From assembly GCF_002079055.1 (NCBI RefSeq), contig NC_047490.1:496001-560000 (forward strand): 64,000 bases of DNA, read 5' to 3'. A program made the translations under genes and the position numbers. Source of the DNA: Saccharomyces paradoxus. Lineage: Eukaryota > Ascomycota > Saccharomycetes > Saccharomycetales > Saccharomycetaceae. Positions 1-10,255 of this stretch are shown here, piece after piece (the stretch's first letter is position 1; the number at the start of each line of letters is the position of its first letter). The notes under the pieces were generated by a model. That model searched no databases, was not told where the DNA came from, and was given only the letters and a program-made list of their open reading frames with translations.

Positions 1-391
1 TGGAGTTTTTTGATTTACGGTACTTCTTCCCCTCTGATCTACTGTTAAAAGATCGTTTATGGTTGCTCCTCTTGTCTTTTTCCCTTATTGAGTTGTTGTA
101 TGCGGCGGCAATGGCCGCTACAGCAACAGAATCTGGTTCTATGTCACCCTCTTTACGTGAATCGTTTGTGTCCGATGCTTTCAAATACCAATCTATGTTG
201 GTATCCTTGTCTTCACGAGAAATTTTCAAACCGTGTTTTTTCTTCTTATGTTTCTTTGATTTCTTCTTGATCTTTTTAACGTGGTCTTTTAAGTCGACTC
301 CCACATACTTTAGTACTGCTTCTTCTACTGATTCCTTTGGGTCATTATCGTTCTGGAAGTTTGCGTTCGTAGAACTTGATGTGCTATCCAT
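1..391 (-). CDS. NSI1: NSI1 (YDR026C), rDNA-terminator Myb-like protein, N-terminal part only
   Basis: The minus strand has an open frame from an ATG at 391-389 to the window edge, about 130 codons. It begins MDSTSSSTNANFQNDNDP and contains KESVEEAVLKYVGVDLK and a dense lysine run (KKIKKKSKKHKKKKHG), as I remember for Nsi1/Ytt1. The Myb-type DNA-binding repeats lie in the C-terminal half, outside the window. Nsi1 is known to bind the rDNA terminator region with Fob1 and to support silencing and Pol I termination in the nucleolus; here that follows from family knowledge only. A PAC motif lies about 108 bp upstream, fitting a nucleolar gene. The segment differs from the S288C protein at many positions, as expected for a rapidly evolving N-terminus in a sister species. 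Confidence 0.87.
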   Translation of the reverse strand, partial: MDSTSSSTNANFQNDNDPKESVEEAVLKYVGVDLKDHVKKIKKKSKKHKKKKHGLKISREDKDTNIDWYLKASDTNDSRKEGDIEPDSVAVAAIAAAYNNSIREKDKRSNHKRSFNSRSEGKKYRKSKNS

Positions 392-761
392 TCTATTTCT
401 ATCTTTCTTGACGCAGACTAGAAACAGCTGCTTGCTCTATGGACCAAATTTATTCTGCGCCAACTGTGTCGTAAACGGTACTATACTAAAAATTGTAGGC
501 GATGAGTTGTGAAGCAACTGGCAGGATACTTGGAGCGCGTTGTTGTAGTTTCAGCAAAAGGTATTTTTTACTGCATATTTGAGACCTTTGATCTCGCTCG
601 ATCTTTGCTCGATCTTTTTTTGACCGCCCAGGTCCGGAAAAATAATACATGGATAATATCCAAAAAGCGGAATTCCTTAGAGAATATAACATCGAAGATT
701 CGTTAGTGTGAGAAAGTAAATAATAGTACATAGCTTGAGATTTAATTTTTCTTTATCATTT
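392..761. promoter_or_regulatory. NSI1 promoter and VPS54 3' region
   Basis: This 370-bp gap lies between the VPS54 stop and the NSI1 start; both genes are on the minus strand. A perfect PAC element (GCGATGAG) is at 499-506, about 108 bp upstream of the NSI1 ATG. PAC marks Pol I/Pol III and ribosome-biogenesis genes. No credible gene is present; the short frames here are AT-rich and unsupported. Confidence 0.55.
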
Positions 762-3431
762 TTATACAGGTGGTGGTGGGGCGTTGGCCATGTATATCTT
801 ATTAGATGAGGCCTGATATTGCCCCAATAGAGTTGTATAATGACTCGGGTCAAACGGCTCAAAGTCCCTGCTAGAGTTGGAAAGCCTTTGATAAAATCTT
901 TGAACGATAATTACAAACTCAGCGAGACAGTCCAATGACTCTCCCATGATAGACAAGTTTCTACCCGTTTTTAAAAGTGAGTTTCCAGGTTGTGTGACAG
1001 ATGCCATGGCGCTACTGTTATAGTATTGCAGCACGTCATAGCACAACTTCTCAAAATTTGGTAGATATATAGAGGGAAGGTTGATTGAAAGAACCATCAG
1101 CTCCTTAATAACTTCAATGGTAGCCAGTAAAGAACTACTGGCCACAAAAGTTTTATCGCCAACAACAACCGATTTCCTATGACCTTGGGATGTTCCGTCT
1201 CCTTCATCTTTTCTTTTGCCTTCGCTTTCGTCATCTTCGCAAGCACGAGAACCTTCTATCATATCTAAAATAGCTGTCCAACTCAATGGGTCTATGTCTA
1301 TACTCGATACAATATCGTTAACATCACTTTGGATAGAGGAGTCGACGATATATGGAATCCATTTCTCGGCATCGATTTTTTTTTTTATAGTACGGTAGTT
1401 TTTTGAGCTTTGTGCACTTGCATAATGCTTGATCTGAGATGCTAAAACATTACTTAAATATTTCGTTAAAAATTCACCACTTAATACTTCACATTCTTGA
1501 ATAAAAATAACACATATGGCATAAAATTTCAAGAAATAATCATACCGTAGAGATAAGTTCAATTCTCTTCTTACGGCAATAATCTTACCAGTACGCAATT
1601 GAATAATTCTAATTATTTCGTTGATGCCAGTACGTATATCCAGTTGCGTAATCATGTTGTGCTGGTTTTCATTTGGGCTTTTAACAGATGCTAGCTCGTT
1701 AAGCGAAATATCCAGAAGTAACTTTTGATGTCCGTAAAGTCTCCGAAGGGCTTCTAGCGCGTGCGTGAATATTTTTACAAGCATGGACTGAAATTCTGCA
1801 GGAGTTTGCTCCTTTATTAATCTTGAAAGTTTAGACCCACTAGTCGAGTCATTATTAAGTTGTTTTTCATCGTGGTTATTGTCTGGGAGTGTATTTTCTG
1901 TTGGCAAATAAATTTTTATAACGGATTTGAGCTCTGCGATAGATTTTTCCCTGTATAAGTCAAAGGCACTGGTCAATTCTTCGCATCTATTCAACCTGAC
2001 TATTAATTCGCCTATCTTTGAGGAAAAACTACCAGTGAATATAGTTTGTTTTCTATCATTAGATCCTGTTTGTATCCTATACAGTGTTTCCATTGGTTTA
2101 ATTGATTTGTAAAAGGACCTTAAATCATCTATTAGTAAATTGGATAATTGTAGGCTAAACTTCCCTCCTATTTCAATTTTCATATTAGTTAAAAACTCTC
2201 TTGTTGCTGATAAGGCGGGTATCGTTCTCAAATTGCTCAGTTTATAGGGCCAAGATCTCGTCCAGCATTGAACATCTTCGTTTACTGAATCATCCCCCTT
2301 AATTAGATGATCGATGGATTTTATCAGCTCTAAGCACTCATCCAATTTGTTCTTCTTATACATTGATCTACACTCATCTGTTTTGTTCAGCACTAATTTC
2401 GCCTGCAATAATCCCTGTTCCAGTTTCTCTACATTCTTTCTCTTAAAAATTATTTCTAGGTGTGAGATCTTTTTTCTGATATTCTCTGCATCGATGGTCT
2501 TGATATTTTGTGCTAACTCCTCCAGCTCACTCATTGTGTTATAAGCCCTTTTCTGAATATTGTCAACCTCGCTTAGCGCATGGAAAAATTTATGTGAGGA
2601 TTTAGATATCTCCGTAACCAGCAATGTTTCTACGATATCCAAAAAATCGTTTAGCTTGTCCCTTAATTCAAAAAAAGCCTCTTCCCTTTGTGTTTGTCTC
2701 TTCATGTCCGGTTTAGTTAAAAACAAATCGATAGCATCCAACACTTTATGAAAAGTTCGAGGGTTATCTAATTGAAATTTGTCTGAAAAGTAAAAGTCGG
2801 GTATACTACTTATTAGTTCAGCATCATCTTGCCTCAGATTTGCTTCGAACGACTCCTCATTTATTTTTTCACCCTCTCGAAGTTCTTTTAACTGCTCCAT
2901 TTGATTCATATTTCTTATATTGTTTGTGCTTTGAAATATTTGATAATCACTTTTGATGTTTTTAACGTATTCAATCACATGGGTTTTCCAATGATCATCC
3001 AGATCATTTCTGCTTAGACTAACTTGTGGAATATCAGCAACAGTAGGATAGTTGAGCCAGTTTTTCCTTCTTGTGTTCATCACAATTTCATAGATAGAGT
3101 TATTTCCCAATGGTGAAAAATCCATGGATCCACTATGCGTTTCATTTTCAAATCCGAACGATCTACTATTTGCAACAGATAGTGTCCTAGAATCAAAACT
3201 TCTTCTCGGTGTTATTGAATCTAAACTCAATCTCGAAGATCTTCTCGCTCTTGGTGTGACACTACCAGATATACTTAAAAGGTCATCATTAAGGGAGGTA
3301 TCTCCTTCTATAGTGAAAGAGCCACTATCACTATTTCGAGAAGGTGATCCTTCAGGAACAACAATTTTTGGACGACCACCCGCTTTTCGAAGTCCCTGGC
3401 CTTTGTTGTGAGGTGTTTCATTTATTGACAT
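762..3431 (-). CDS. VPS54: VPS54 (YDR027C), GARP tethering complex subunit
   Basis: The 889-residue protein is about the usual length for yeast Vps54. Residues 1-110 are low-complexity and rich in Ser and Arg. Residues about 190-390 are helical with coiled-coil character (for example the EELAQNIKTIDAENIRKK stretch). The C-terminal half (about 560-860) has the conserved helical Vps54-type domain and ends in a proline run. Vps54 with Vps51, Vps52 and Vps53 forms GARP, which tethers endosome-derived vesicles at the late Golgi. The product assignment rests on the sequence and on its position between NSI1 and REG1. The first ATG of the frame is taken as the start. Confidence 0.93.
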   Translation of the reverse strand: MSINETPHNKGQGLRKAGGRPKIVVPEGSPSRNSDSGSFTIEGDTSLNDDLLSISGSVTPRARRSSRLSLDSITPRRSFDSRTLSVANSRSFGFENETHSGSMDFSPLGNNSIYEIVMNTRRKNWLNYPTVADIPQVSLSRNDLDDHWKTHVIEYVKNIKSDYQIFQSTNNIRNMNQMEQLKELREGEKINEESFEANLRQDDAELISSIPDFYFSDKFQLDNPRTFHKVLDAIDLFLTKPDMKRQTQREEAFFELRDKLNDFLDIVETLLVTEISKSSHKFFHALSEVDNIQKRAYNTMSELEELAQNIKTIDAENIRKKISHLEIIFKRKNVEKLEQGLLQAKLVLNKTDECRSMYKKNKLDECLELIKSIDHLIKGDDSVNEDVQCWTRSWPYKLSNLRTIPALSATREFLTNMKIEIGGKFSLQLSNLLIDDLRSFYKSIKPMETLYRIQTGSNDRKQTIFTGSFSSKIGELIVRLNRCEELTSAFDLYREKSIAELKSVIKIYLPTENTLPDNNHDEKQLNNDSTSGSKLSRLIKEQTPAEFQSMLVKIFTHALEALRRLYGHQKLLLDISLNELASVKSPNENQHNMITQLDIRTGINEIIRIIQLRTGKIIAVRRELNLSLRYDYFLKFYAICVIFIQECEVLSGEFLTKYLSNVLASQIKHYASAQSSKNYRTIKKKIDAEKWIPYIVDSSIQSDVNDIVSSIDIDPLSWTAILDMIEGSRACEDDESEGKRKDEGDGTSQGHRKSVVVGDKTFVASSSLLATIEVIKELMVLSINLPSIYLPNFEKLCYDVLQYYNSSAMASVTQPGNSLLKTGRNLSIMGESLDCLAEFVIIVQRFYQRLSNSSRDFEPFDPSHYTTLLGQYQASSNKIYMANAPPPPV

Positions 3432-3942
3432 TGGCCAGATATCTCACCAAAAGTTTGAATTGTTTATATATCGCTTTAGGATATCAATACTGCCAATGAC
3501 TGTAAGCTGTGCCTAAAGTTAACCTGCGTGGTGGTTTGTTTTATTCCTTCTCTAGACTGGTGTTAATATTTTTTCTCTTAAGGAAAAACCCTTTAAACAA
3601 TCGAAGAATAAACATCGACAGCGCTCTATCTTAAATCATTACACACGAATATGTCTTTTGGATAACCATGATTTATTTCCTGCATATACAACTCAAATAC
3701 TATTATGGGAGTTCAAGACGTTCTTGTACGTAAGTATCAAATATTGTAAAGGTATAAAGAAGTTTACAAACCCAGAACTAATTCAGTTGTGTACGTAAAT
3801 AACTATTTCGCTGTTTACATTCGTCCTTGATCATGCCAGTTGATTACAGCTAACTTGGATCCTAAAAGTGGCACTGATCCACACTACCCGCTGGATATTT
3901 GCTTGCTTTTCACGTTGTTGATTTCAGAATTTTTTTTCGTTT
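3432..3942. promoter_or_regulatory. VPS54 promoter and REG1 3' region
   Basis: This 511-bp AT-rich gap separates the VPS54 start from the REG1 stop. It holds the VPS54 promoter and the REG1 3' end. A 129-codon plus-strand frame beginning at 3840 mostly lies antisense to REG1 and is not supported. I recognised no strong motif. Confidence 0.4.
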
Positions 3943-6900
3943 TCAACTGCTGTCATTTCCGTTTTCTTGTGGCTTTACGTCACTCCTTTTCCAAGAATGC
4001 AAGTATTTGCTTGCCATACCTTTTGCATTCTGCATCACTTTCTGTAAACTCTCATTACTCGAATTTGTCAAAGAGGCTTCTTTTCTTGTGGTTTGGAGAC
4101 TATCAGCTTTCTTGTCCTTTAACCTACCAGTATTATTTATGTGGCAGTTTTCAAATCCTTTGGCCAAAGTTTCCATTTCTGAGTGGTCTTGATGGTCCAT
4201 CATACTTCCCCCTGAAACAACAGACTTGATAGATTCATTCCTTGGAGAAAAGTAACCTTCTATGGCAACATCACTAGAGCCCACTTCGGCAGGTGAAGGA
4301 GTTTTATTTACAATTCTAAAGCTTTGTGAACTATCGGATGCTTTTGGCTGCTTTGGAAGCGCCGTTTTCTTTTGGGATGGTATGTTTGCTGGTGCTACAC
4401 TGCCTTTCAAACTACCTCGATTAACCAATTTATTGCCTGCCGGGATTGGTCTTTGTTCATCCTCGCTGCTACTCTCTTCTTCGCTATCTGAATTGAATAT
4501 GAAGTTTCCCGAAGAAGAATTGCGCTTCAACGGATACGGCCTAACAGCCAGTTGTGCATCTTTGCTTTCGTCAGTTTTACCCGCTATGAAATTGGTAGGA
4601 ATTTTTTGCTGTGAAAGAGTTGCTGAAGAAAGCGACGGTTGTGCCAGATCACATAAGGAATTGGTAGATCCCGATTTTCCAAGCGACAATGTTCTCCTCA
4701 GTGATAGTCCTTCATCATGGTTATCGTCTACCGCTTGGTCATCGTCATCATCTTCTTCTTCTTCGTCATCGCTACTATTATATTGTGAGTCTTCAATAAA
4801 TTGCTGTTCGCTATCTGAAGAAGAGCTGTAATTGTCGTCGTCATATAACAGCATATGTGATCCATGTTGACGAGTTGTATTATTCGTTGAAGCTTTCTGT
4901 AGTTGTGGAGAATGCTTTTCCTTGGATTCCACAGCATTGTTGAATTCATAGTTAGATGCATTGTCATCTGCAATAGCTGTTTGTAGGTCCATTCCTTCAG
5001 GAACATCTACGATGTCACATGAATCTACTGGCAAAAAACTAGAGGTATCGCCAGTGTAAACCGAATTATAATCGTATATGTAATCATAGCCTCTAGAGGT
5101 ATTGACGTTATGCGAGACGGCATTACCATAGCCATTGAACTCGCCATTATCAGATTCTTCATCCGATCCATAATTCAAAGTTGTATCAGGAAGCAACTTT
5201 ATTATGGGGCGCACGTGAGCTCTTGAGGTGGTAGATGAAGCTACAGAGGAATTATCCGTTATTGGTGAATGAACTCCAGAATCGGACCTCCTCGAAAACC
5301 TTGCATTTATGTAAAGGCCGCCATGTTCTTCATCATCCGAATGAGATGACGATGATGATGGTGAGGACGTATCATCATCGCTAGTATCCTTGTTAAAGCG
5401 CTCAGGTGCAGAATTGACTGGAATAGATTTATGCTGAGTGGCTAGCAATGGAGTCCTGTTGTTGTTTATTGTTGTAACATTCGCATTGTTATTAACGTCA
5501 ACATATTGTCTATTTTCACCATCACTTTCATCGTCTTCTGATTGTGATGCTGGATATCGTAGCGCCATACATTGTTCCACTCTGTCATTGAAATGTATAT
5601 GTCTATTCTTAGTAGGCTTGTTGGATTTTTCACTCGGACTTGAAGTTAATATTGACGATAATCCAATTGAATGGTTTTCATTATCTTTATTTGAGCAAGA
5701 TTTTGATGAGAGGAACCTGTTAGTATCAGAAGAATCCAGATTTTCGTCTAAATGACTCTTAACACGATCGTTGGTATTATTCTCCAGTATGCTTTTGTCC
5801 GATTGTGCTGTTGACGGATTGTTTTGAACGCGAAGCGCTGATTTTAGATGCAGGTCTTCTTTTCCCTCGTCATTGCCAACATTCGGATTTACTCCCAGAG
5901 AATTCGGTATAGTATAATTATCTTTTTTATCAGAAGATTGACCATTCAAACTAACGCTACTATTCGAATTTTTTGGATAATGATAGTACTGGGCATTAAC
6001 TTGAGCAGCTAAAGCATCAAAATCGTCATGGACGTTTTTATTGCCATTGGGATCCATTATTACCGAAGCATGCTTCATTTCTGTCATGTGTTTTCTTGCC
6101 TCATTCAGTTTCCATAAAGCATTATCCTCTATAATTTCTGTGACGGTTCTCTTCTTTAAAATTGGTTTGGGAGCAGCTGTGAGGGACTTTGACTTTTTAG
6201 TCGGCATTGAAATTCTCTTGGAATTTTCATCATCTGAGCCGTAGCCCCTTTCTAGATCATGTTCTTCTTCACTTTGGGCGTTATTTTCAGAATCCCTTAT
6301 AATAGGACCATATAGCCATGTTACATCAGAATCCTTTGACCAATTAACTACTTCAGGTGACACTGTTTTCAAATTGTTTCTCGCTTTTGCCCATGTTCTC
6401 CATGAGGCGTTTTCTAATCTAGCGGCATTGACTAAATCGACGTCTCTTTTCTTTTTCTTTAGAATAATATATTTCCAAGAATTAGAGATTTCAGATTCTT
6501 TCCATTCGTGTGACAGATAATCAACATGTCTTTCTGGTTCTACCACTACATCATTATCATCTTGTGGCATTAAGTAGCTATCGTTATCCGCAGGCGGTGG
6601 AGAAACGGAGGTTGAGTGTTCCTGATAGTCATCATCATAATCATCATCTGAAGAATTGCTTGAAGAATTATCAGATGAGTTGTCATAATATTCATTGTCG
6701 TTACCATATAGGTCGTCTGGCCTTCCTAACAGTTTTTTAGTAGGATCAATATATTCGTCGAGAAGACCCATCGACCTTGTTCTTTTAAGGTTGAAAGTTG
6801 ATTTATGGAAATCATCATCGTTTTTTGCTTGAACAGCCATCGATACTGAAGGCCCCATATCTTCATCGTCGTTGTCGTTATCGTTACCAGCAACTTTGAC

Positions 6901-6999
6901 ATCACTTTTGCTATTACTTTCATGGCTAGCATTTCTATTTACATGCTCATTTTTAGTATCTTTCTTACCGGCGAAGTAATTTGCTAGATTTGTTGACAT
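3943..6999 (-). CDS. REG1: REG1 (YDR028C), regulatory subunit of PP1 Glc7 for glucose repression
   Basis: The 1018-residue protein is close to the roughly 1014 of S. cerevisiae Reg1. It is largely disordered, rich in Ser, Asn and Asp, with acidic runs near residues 745-760. The protein-phosphatase-1 docking segment RHIHFNDRVEQCMAL is present, with the key Phe at residue 470. An N-terminal block around 170-235 (EWKESEISNSWKYIILKKKK and following) is the conserved Reg1 homology region. Reg1 targets Glc7 to Snf1 and related substrates to keep glucose repression on. It thus acts in the same nutrient circuit as Mig1 and Nrg1, and NRG1 is encoded 27 kb downstream. The acidic repeats are microsatellite-like GAT/GAA codon runs and may vary in length between strains. 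Confidence 0.95.
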   Translation of the reverse strand: MSTNLANYFAGKKDTKNEHVNRNASHESNSKSDVKVAGNDNDNDDEDMGPSVSMAVQAKNDDDFHKSTFNLKRTRSMGLLDEYIDPTKKLLGRPDDLYGNDNEYYDNSSDNSSSNSSDDDYDDDYQEHSTSVSPPPADNDSYLMPQDDNDVVVEPERHVDYLSHEWKESEISNSWKYIILKKKKRDVDLVNAARLENASWRTWAKARNNLKTVSPEVVNWSKDSDVTWLYGPIIRDSENNAQSEEEHDLERGYGSDDENSKRISMPTKKSKSLTAAPKPILKKRTVTEIIEDNALWKLNEARKHMTEMKHASVIMDPNGNKNVHDDFDALAAQVNAQYYHYPKNSNSSVSLNGQSSDKKDNYTIPNSLGVNPNVGNDEGKEDLHLKSALRVQNNPSTAQSDKSILENNTNDRVKSHLDENLDSSDTNRFLSSKSCSNKDNENHSIGLSSILTSSPSEKSNKPTKNRHIHFNDRVEQCMALRYPASQSEDDESDGENRQYVDVNNNANVTTINNNRTPLLATQHKSIPVNSAPERFNKDTSDDDTSSPSSSSSHSDDEEHGGLYINARFSRRSDSGVHSPITDNSSVASSTTSRAHVRPIIKLLPDTTLNYGSDEESDNGEFNGYGNAVSHNVNTSRGYDYIYDYNSVYTGDTSSFLPVDSCDIVDVPEGMDLQTAIADDNASNYEFNNAVESKEKHSPQLQKASTNNTTRQHGSHMLLYDDDNYSSSSDSEQQFIEDSQYNSSDDEEEEDDDDDQAVDDNHDEGLSLRRTLSLGKSGSTNSLCDLAQPSLSSATLSQQKIPTNFIAGKTDESKDAQLAVRPYPLKRNSSSGNFIFNSDSEEESSSEDEQRPIPAGNKLVNRGSLKGSVAPANIPSQKKTALPKQPKASDSSQSFRIVNKTPSPAEVGSSDVAIEGYFSPRNESIKSVVSGGSMMDHQDHSEMETLAKGFENCHINNTGRLKDKKADSLQTTRKEASLTNSSNESLQKVMQNAKGMASKYLHSWKRSDVKPQENGNDSS

Positions 7000-7889
7000 T
7001 TTTTAGATTTTTCCTTATCTTGTCTTCTTTAATATCCTTTTTTTAGGATTTATAAACTTCAAGCCTATTATCTTTTTCTTCCCCTTGCTTCGACTTTTCC
7101 ACGTTCGTACAGAACACCAGGTGCGCAGTTATACTTATAACAACCAAGAGTTAACCTTCGTAAACCTGATATACCAATTAGCTCTCTTTCAGGAGGTGGT
7201 GTAAAAAAAAATAGAGAAATAAAAGGTGAGCAAAAACTATTTCTTGATATAGCTGAGAAACAATTAAAAGAATACTAACTCCAGTTGTAATTTTTTTTCT
7301 TTCTACTTAGATTTCAGCGATAACCCTTTCTCAAGCTTTTCCTTTGAAATCGCGTCTCCTATATGGTATATTCTCCTGTTTTCTCCTTTTTTATTCCTTA
7401 AAAAGACCTGGTAGGGGTATTCAAACAGAGTATGTGTATTTGTCTATTCTTCTCCTATGGCTCGTTGTTCTCCTGTTCTGTCTTGCAAAAGGCTTGTCAC
7501 ACAATCTTAGGGCTGATTCTTTCCTTCAATATCCACTGTGAGTTTAAATGCAAACAAAAATAGAGTGAATAAAAAAAGCTTTCGGCCCGGAATTAGTTAA
7601 CCCGACTTTTATCAATATTATGTCAGAAAAGCGGCCACAGCTAAAAAGTGAAGTAAGATGACAAGAAAAATGATCTTTATTGAAGAGTGCTTTGTGGAAG
7701 GGATAATATACGAGGCGAAAGGGTTTAACAAAATACGTCCAGTAAGCCTGGGATCGAGGCAATTGCATATAGTTATTAGTTTTATGTTCGTGCGTAGCGA
7801 TCATATTTCCGGGTAATAACCAGGTAAAGGAACTGTCAATTATAAGAGCCGCTAAGACTATTATTCTATTCTATACAGTGTTTCACTAT
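7000..7889. promoter_or_regulatory. REG1 promoter and RAD28 3' region
   Basis: This 890-bp gap contains the REG1 promoter on the left and the 3' end of RAD28 on the right. An 86-codon minus-strand frame at 7544-7804 has no recognisable domain. I see no RNA gene or repeat here. Confidence 0.4.
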
Positions 7890-9410
7890 TTATGAACATT
7901 CAAAGATGGAACCTCCATCGCTAACAGTGTTGTTGTTGGTTCCAAAGAATAATTTGAGGCCCACCGAATTCATCATATTTGTTTGCACGACCATTGAACT
8001 AAACTGACAATGCGACGCCAGGTTTTTTTTTACTTGATTAACCATTGGGTATACGAGCTTGTTCCAAAGTTTCTCTTCTTCCGTATTATATATTTCTATT
8101 TCTCCATTGTCAGTAATACACAGTAAAAACTTGTCAAACCAAAGTAGCCTTTGGGAAACTCTTTTTTTGTATTTGATACGGCTCAGGTCCTGTGGTCCCA
8201 ACTGGAAATAACTAGCCATACCTTTTGGTTGCAAAATTTCCGTAAAAGGCCTCCAAATATTCAATTTTCCATCCATGCCAATTGAGCATAGTTCTGAACC
8301 CTCACTGTTCCAAACAATGTCACTACAACATCTTAAATGAGCTTTTGATTGATTGGAACTAAAGTAAACGTCGCTTTGGCCCTCGTCATCATCGTTATTT
8401 ATAGTCTTGAGCCCGTTTTTATTTCTCTTCAATTCTAAATACAATCTGTTTCTCATTCTTAAGTCCCATAATTTTATTCCACCCTCCATGTCACCACATG
8501 CAATAATCTGCTCCCTCACGGGGTTGAATTTGCAGCATAAAATTTCAGATTGCATTCGTGTTTGGTTTCCCATTCCGAGCGTGGTTATCCCTGAATTCAT
8601 GGTTCTCAGGTCGATTAATCTCGGGTAGTAATCTTCACTTGCAACCGCAAGCAAAGAACTGTCGTCGGCAACGTTATTGTCAATTTGATTTATTTTATAC
8701 CCCAGGTTTATATCTTGAACTGCTTCAAGTCTGTTTGTGTCCCATATTTTGACAGTTCTATCATTGGATCCAGTGAAAAACATTCCATTATCTGCTTTGT
8801 ACCATCTTAAAGTTGTTATGCCATATTTGTGGTGAGATATGGAAGCTTCTGGATCGGTTTCGGATAGCTGCTCACCACGCCCGGTAGGGGAATTTGTTTT
8901 ATTTGATATGTGCGATCTTGGAATTGAAACTGCACCATTAGACTGTCTATACATTCGATATTTATTTCTTTGTGTTTGAAAACTGTGCACCAATCTCATA
9001 GCGTTGCTATCGTTTGTTCGTGATTTTTTATTCTTATAACCCGCCACTTGAGCAGGTTCATCATCAGACTGGTGAGGCTGTCGCTTGATATAGTTTAATC
9101 TTTTATTGATCAATTCCTGTTCACCTCCATCATTATGGTGCAATGATTCTTCTAAACCCCATATGGAAAGAGAGCCATCATCTCCGCCCCCTAACAATAC
9201 TTGACCAGTATTATCAATGTCAAGACAATTGACGCCTATATTCAACGGAGTGCCTTTCTTTAGATTATAGCTGGATTGTTTGCTAAATCGGTAGTTCTTC
9301 ATGTTTGGTAAGGGATCTTCAAGAATCCTCTCTAGTTCGCTTTGAATAGCCCTTCTATGAAATTCATTTAATGAAATGTTACCTAACCTATATTGTAAAA
9401 ATGGATCCAT
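7890..9410 (-). CDS. RAD28: RAD28 (YDR030C), WD40 protein related to Cockayne syndrome CSA
   Basis: The 506-residue protein has WD40 repeats. Recognisable units are GGGDDGSLSIWG (near residue 75), TGSNDRTVKIWD (about 215), ACGDMEGGIKLWD (about 307) and SIGMDGKLNIW (about 375), with a basic insertion between the first two. Rad28 is the yeast counterpart of human CSA/ERCC8, a substrate receptor connected with transcription-coupled repair; yeast mutants are reported to have mild phenotypes. It starts MDPFLQYRLGNISLNEF and is divergent from MIX14, sharing a 229-bp promoter region. Confidence 0.92.
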   Translation of the reverse strand: MDPFLQYRLGNISLNEFHRRAIQSELERILEDPLPNMKNYRFSKQSSYNLKKGTPLNIGVNCLDIDNTGQVLLGGGDDGSLSIWGLEESLHHNDGGEQELINKRLNYIKRQPHQSDDEPAQVAGYKNKKSRTNDSNAMRLVHSFQTQRNKYRMYRQSNGAVSIPRSHISNKTNSPTGRGEQLSETDPEASISHHKYGITTLRWYKADNGMFFTGSNDRTVKIWDTNRLEAVQDINLGYKINQIDNNVADDSSLLAVASEDYYPRLIDLRTMNSGITTLGMGNQTRMQSEILCCKFNPVREQIIACGDMEGGIKLWDLRMRNRLYLELKRNKNGLKTINNDDDEGQSDVYFSSNQSKAHLRCCSDIVWNSEGSELCSIGMDGKLNIWRPFTEILQPKGMASYFQLGPQDLSRIKYKKRVSQRLLWFDKFLLCITDNGEIEIYNTEEEKLWNKLVYPMVNQVKKNLASHCQFSSMVVQTNMMNSVGLKLFFGTNNNTVSDGGSIFECS

Positions 9411-9639
9411 TTACTTGCATTTACGCATCAAAGCAAACAAGAAATAGAAATTTTATGTTTTCTGTGGTTTAATGGGAGAGATGAGATAGCGATGCTTTAA
9501 AGTGCACATCCGACCTCGGAGTTTTATTTTTTTTCTTCCACTTTAAGGAATCGTTTAAGGCGAACTTGCAGGTGCCCCCTCAATATAAACATACTCTTAT
9601 AAATGACTGAGGAAATAGGTTAAAGACAAGTGAAGAAAG
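9411..9639. promoter_or_regulatory. Divergent RAD28/MIX14 promoter
   Basis: A 229-bp intergenic region serves RAD28 (leftward) and MIX14 (rightward). I recognised no high-confidence factor site in it. Confidence 0.45.
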
Positions 9640-10005
9640 ATGTCTGATATTTTGGATGAGATTGTTATAGAAGACGTTGTGGCGAATTGCCCACAGGAAT
9701 TTTTGCAGTATCATAAGTGCATAAGAGATAATGAGGAAAATCCTGGAAAGTGTAGAGATGGAAGAGTGACGTTATCTACATGCATTAGAGAAAAAGTGCC
9801 CAGTGTGAAAAGTATCATGAGTGAATGTAATGAGCCAATGAAGAAATATGATCAATGCATTCGTGAAAATATGGGTACGAGAACTATTAATGAAAACTGT
9901 CTAGGATTCTTACAAGATTTAAGGAAATGCGCGGAATTGCAGGTTGAAAATAAAAATATCAAGCCTTCAATTAATGGAGTAAACTTGGAATTAATCAAAG
10001 ACTGA
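9640..10005 (+). CDS. MIX14: MIX14/MIC14 (YDR031W), twin CX9C mitochondrial intermembrane-space protein
   Basis: The 121-residue protein has four perfect CX9C motifs with cysteines at 17/27, 38/48, 63/73 and 87/97. This is the twin-CX9C pattern of small proteins imported and oxidised by Mia40 in the mitochondrial intermembrane space. No cleavable presequence is visible, as expected for that import route. The family is conserved and linked to respiratory-chain integrity, but the exact biochemical role is not established. It converges with PST2 across 250 bp. Confidence 0.93.
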   Translation: MSDILDEIVIEDVVANCPQEFLQYHKCIRDNEENPGKCRDGRVTLSTCIREKVPSVKSIMSECNEPMKKYDQCIRENMGTRTINENCLGFLQDLRKCAELQVENKNIKPSINGVNLELIKD

Positions 10006-10255
10006 ATTTTTAGGTTTCCTTTTCCACTTTCGGTCAATTCTAGTCCTGTACAATATATTATATATTCCTGTGAATATTATTTAAAAAATGTCCGAAGAAA
10101 TTACTGTATTTGCAGTTTATATATTTTCCAAAGATATTTATTTACGTATACATGATAGTGGCCCCTCTTTCATCACGAGGTACTGTGGTACATGTTCATT
10201 CATTTCCATGGACAAGAGAAGACCTGCGGGCAACCAAGGTAATACTTCTAATGTT

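Noticed and set aside
4262-4831. 189-codon plus-strand frame
   Set aside because: It is fully antisense to REG1 and its Ser/Leu runs come from the acidic and Ser repeats of REG1 read backwards.
7544-7804. 86-codon minus-strand frame between REG1 and RAD28
   Set aside because: No domain, no codon bias, and it lies in 3' and promoter DNA of flanking genes.
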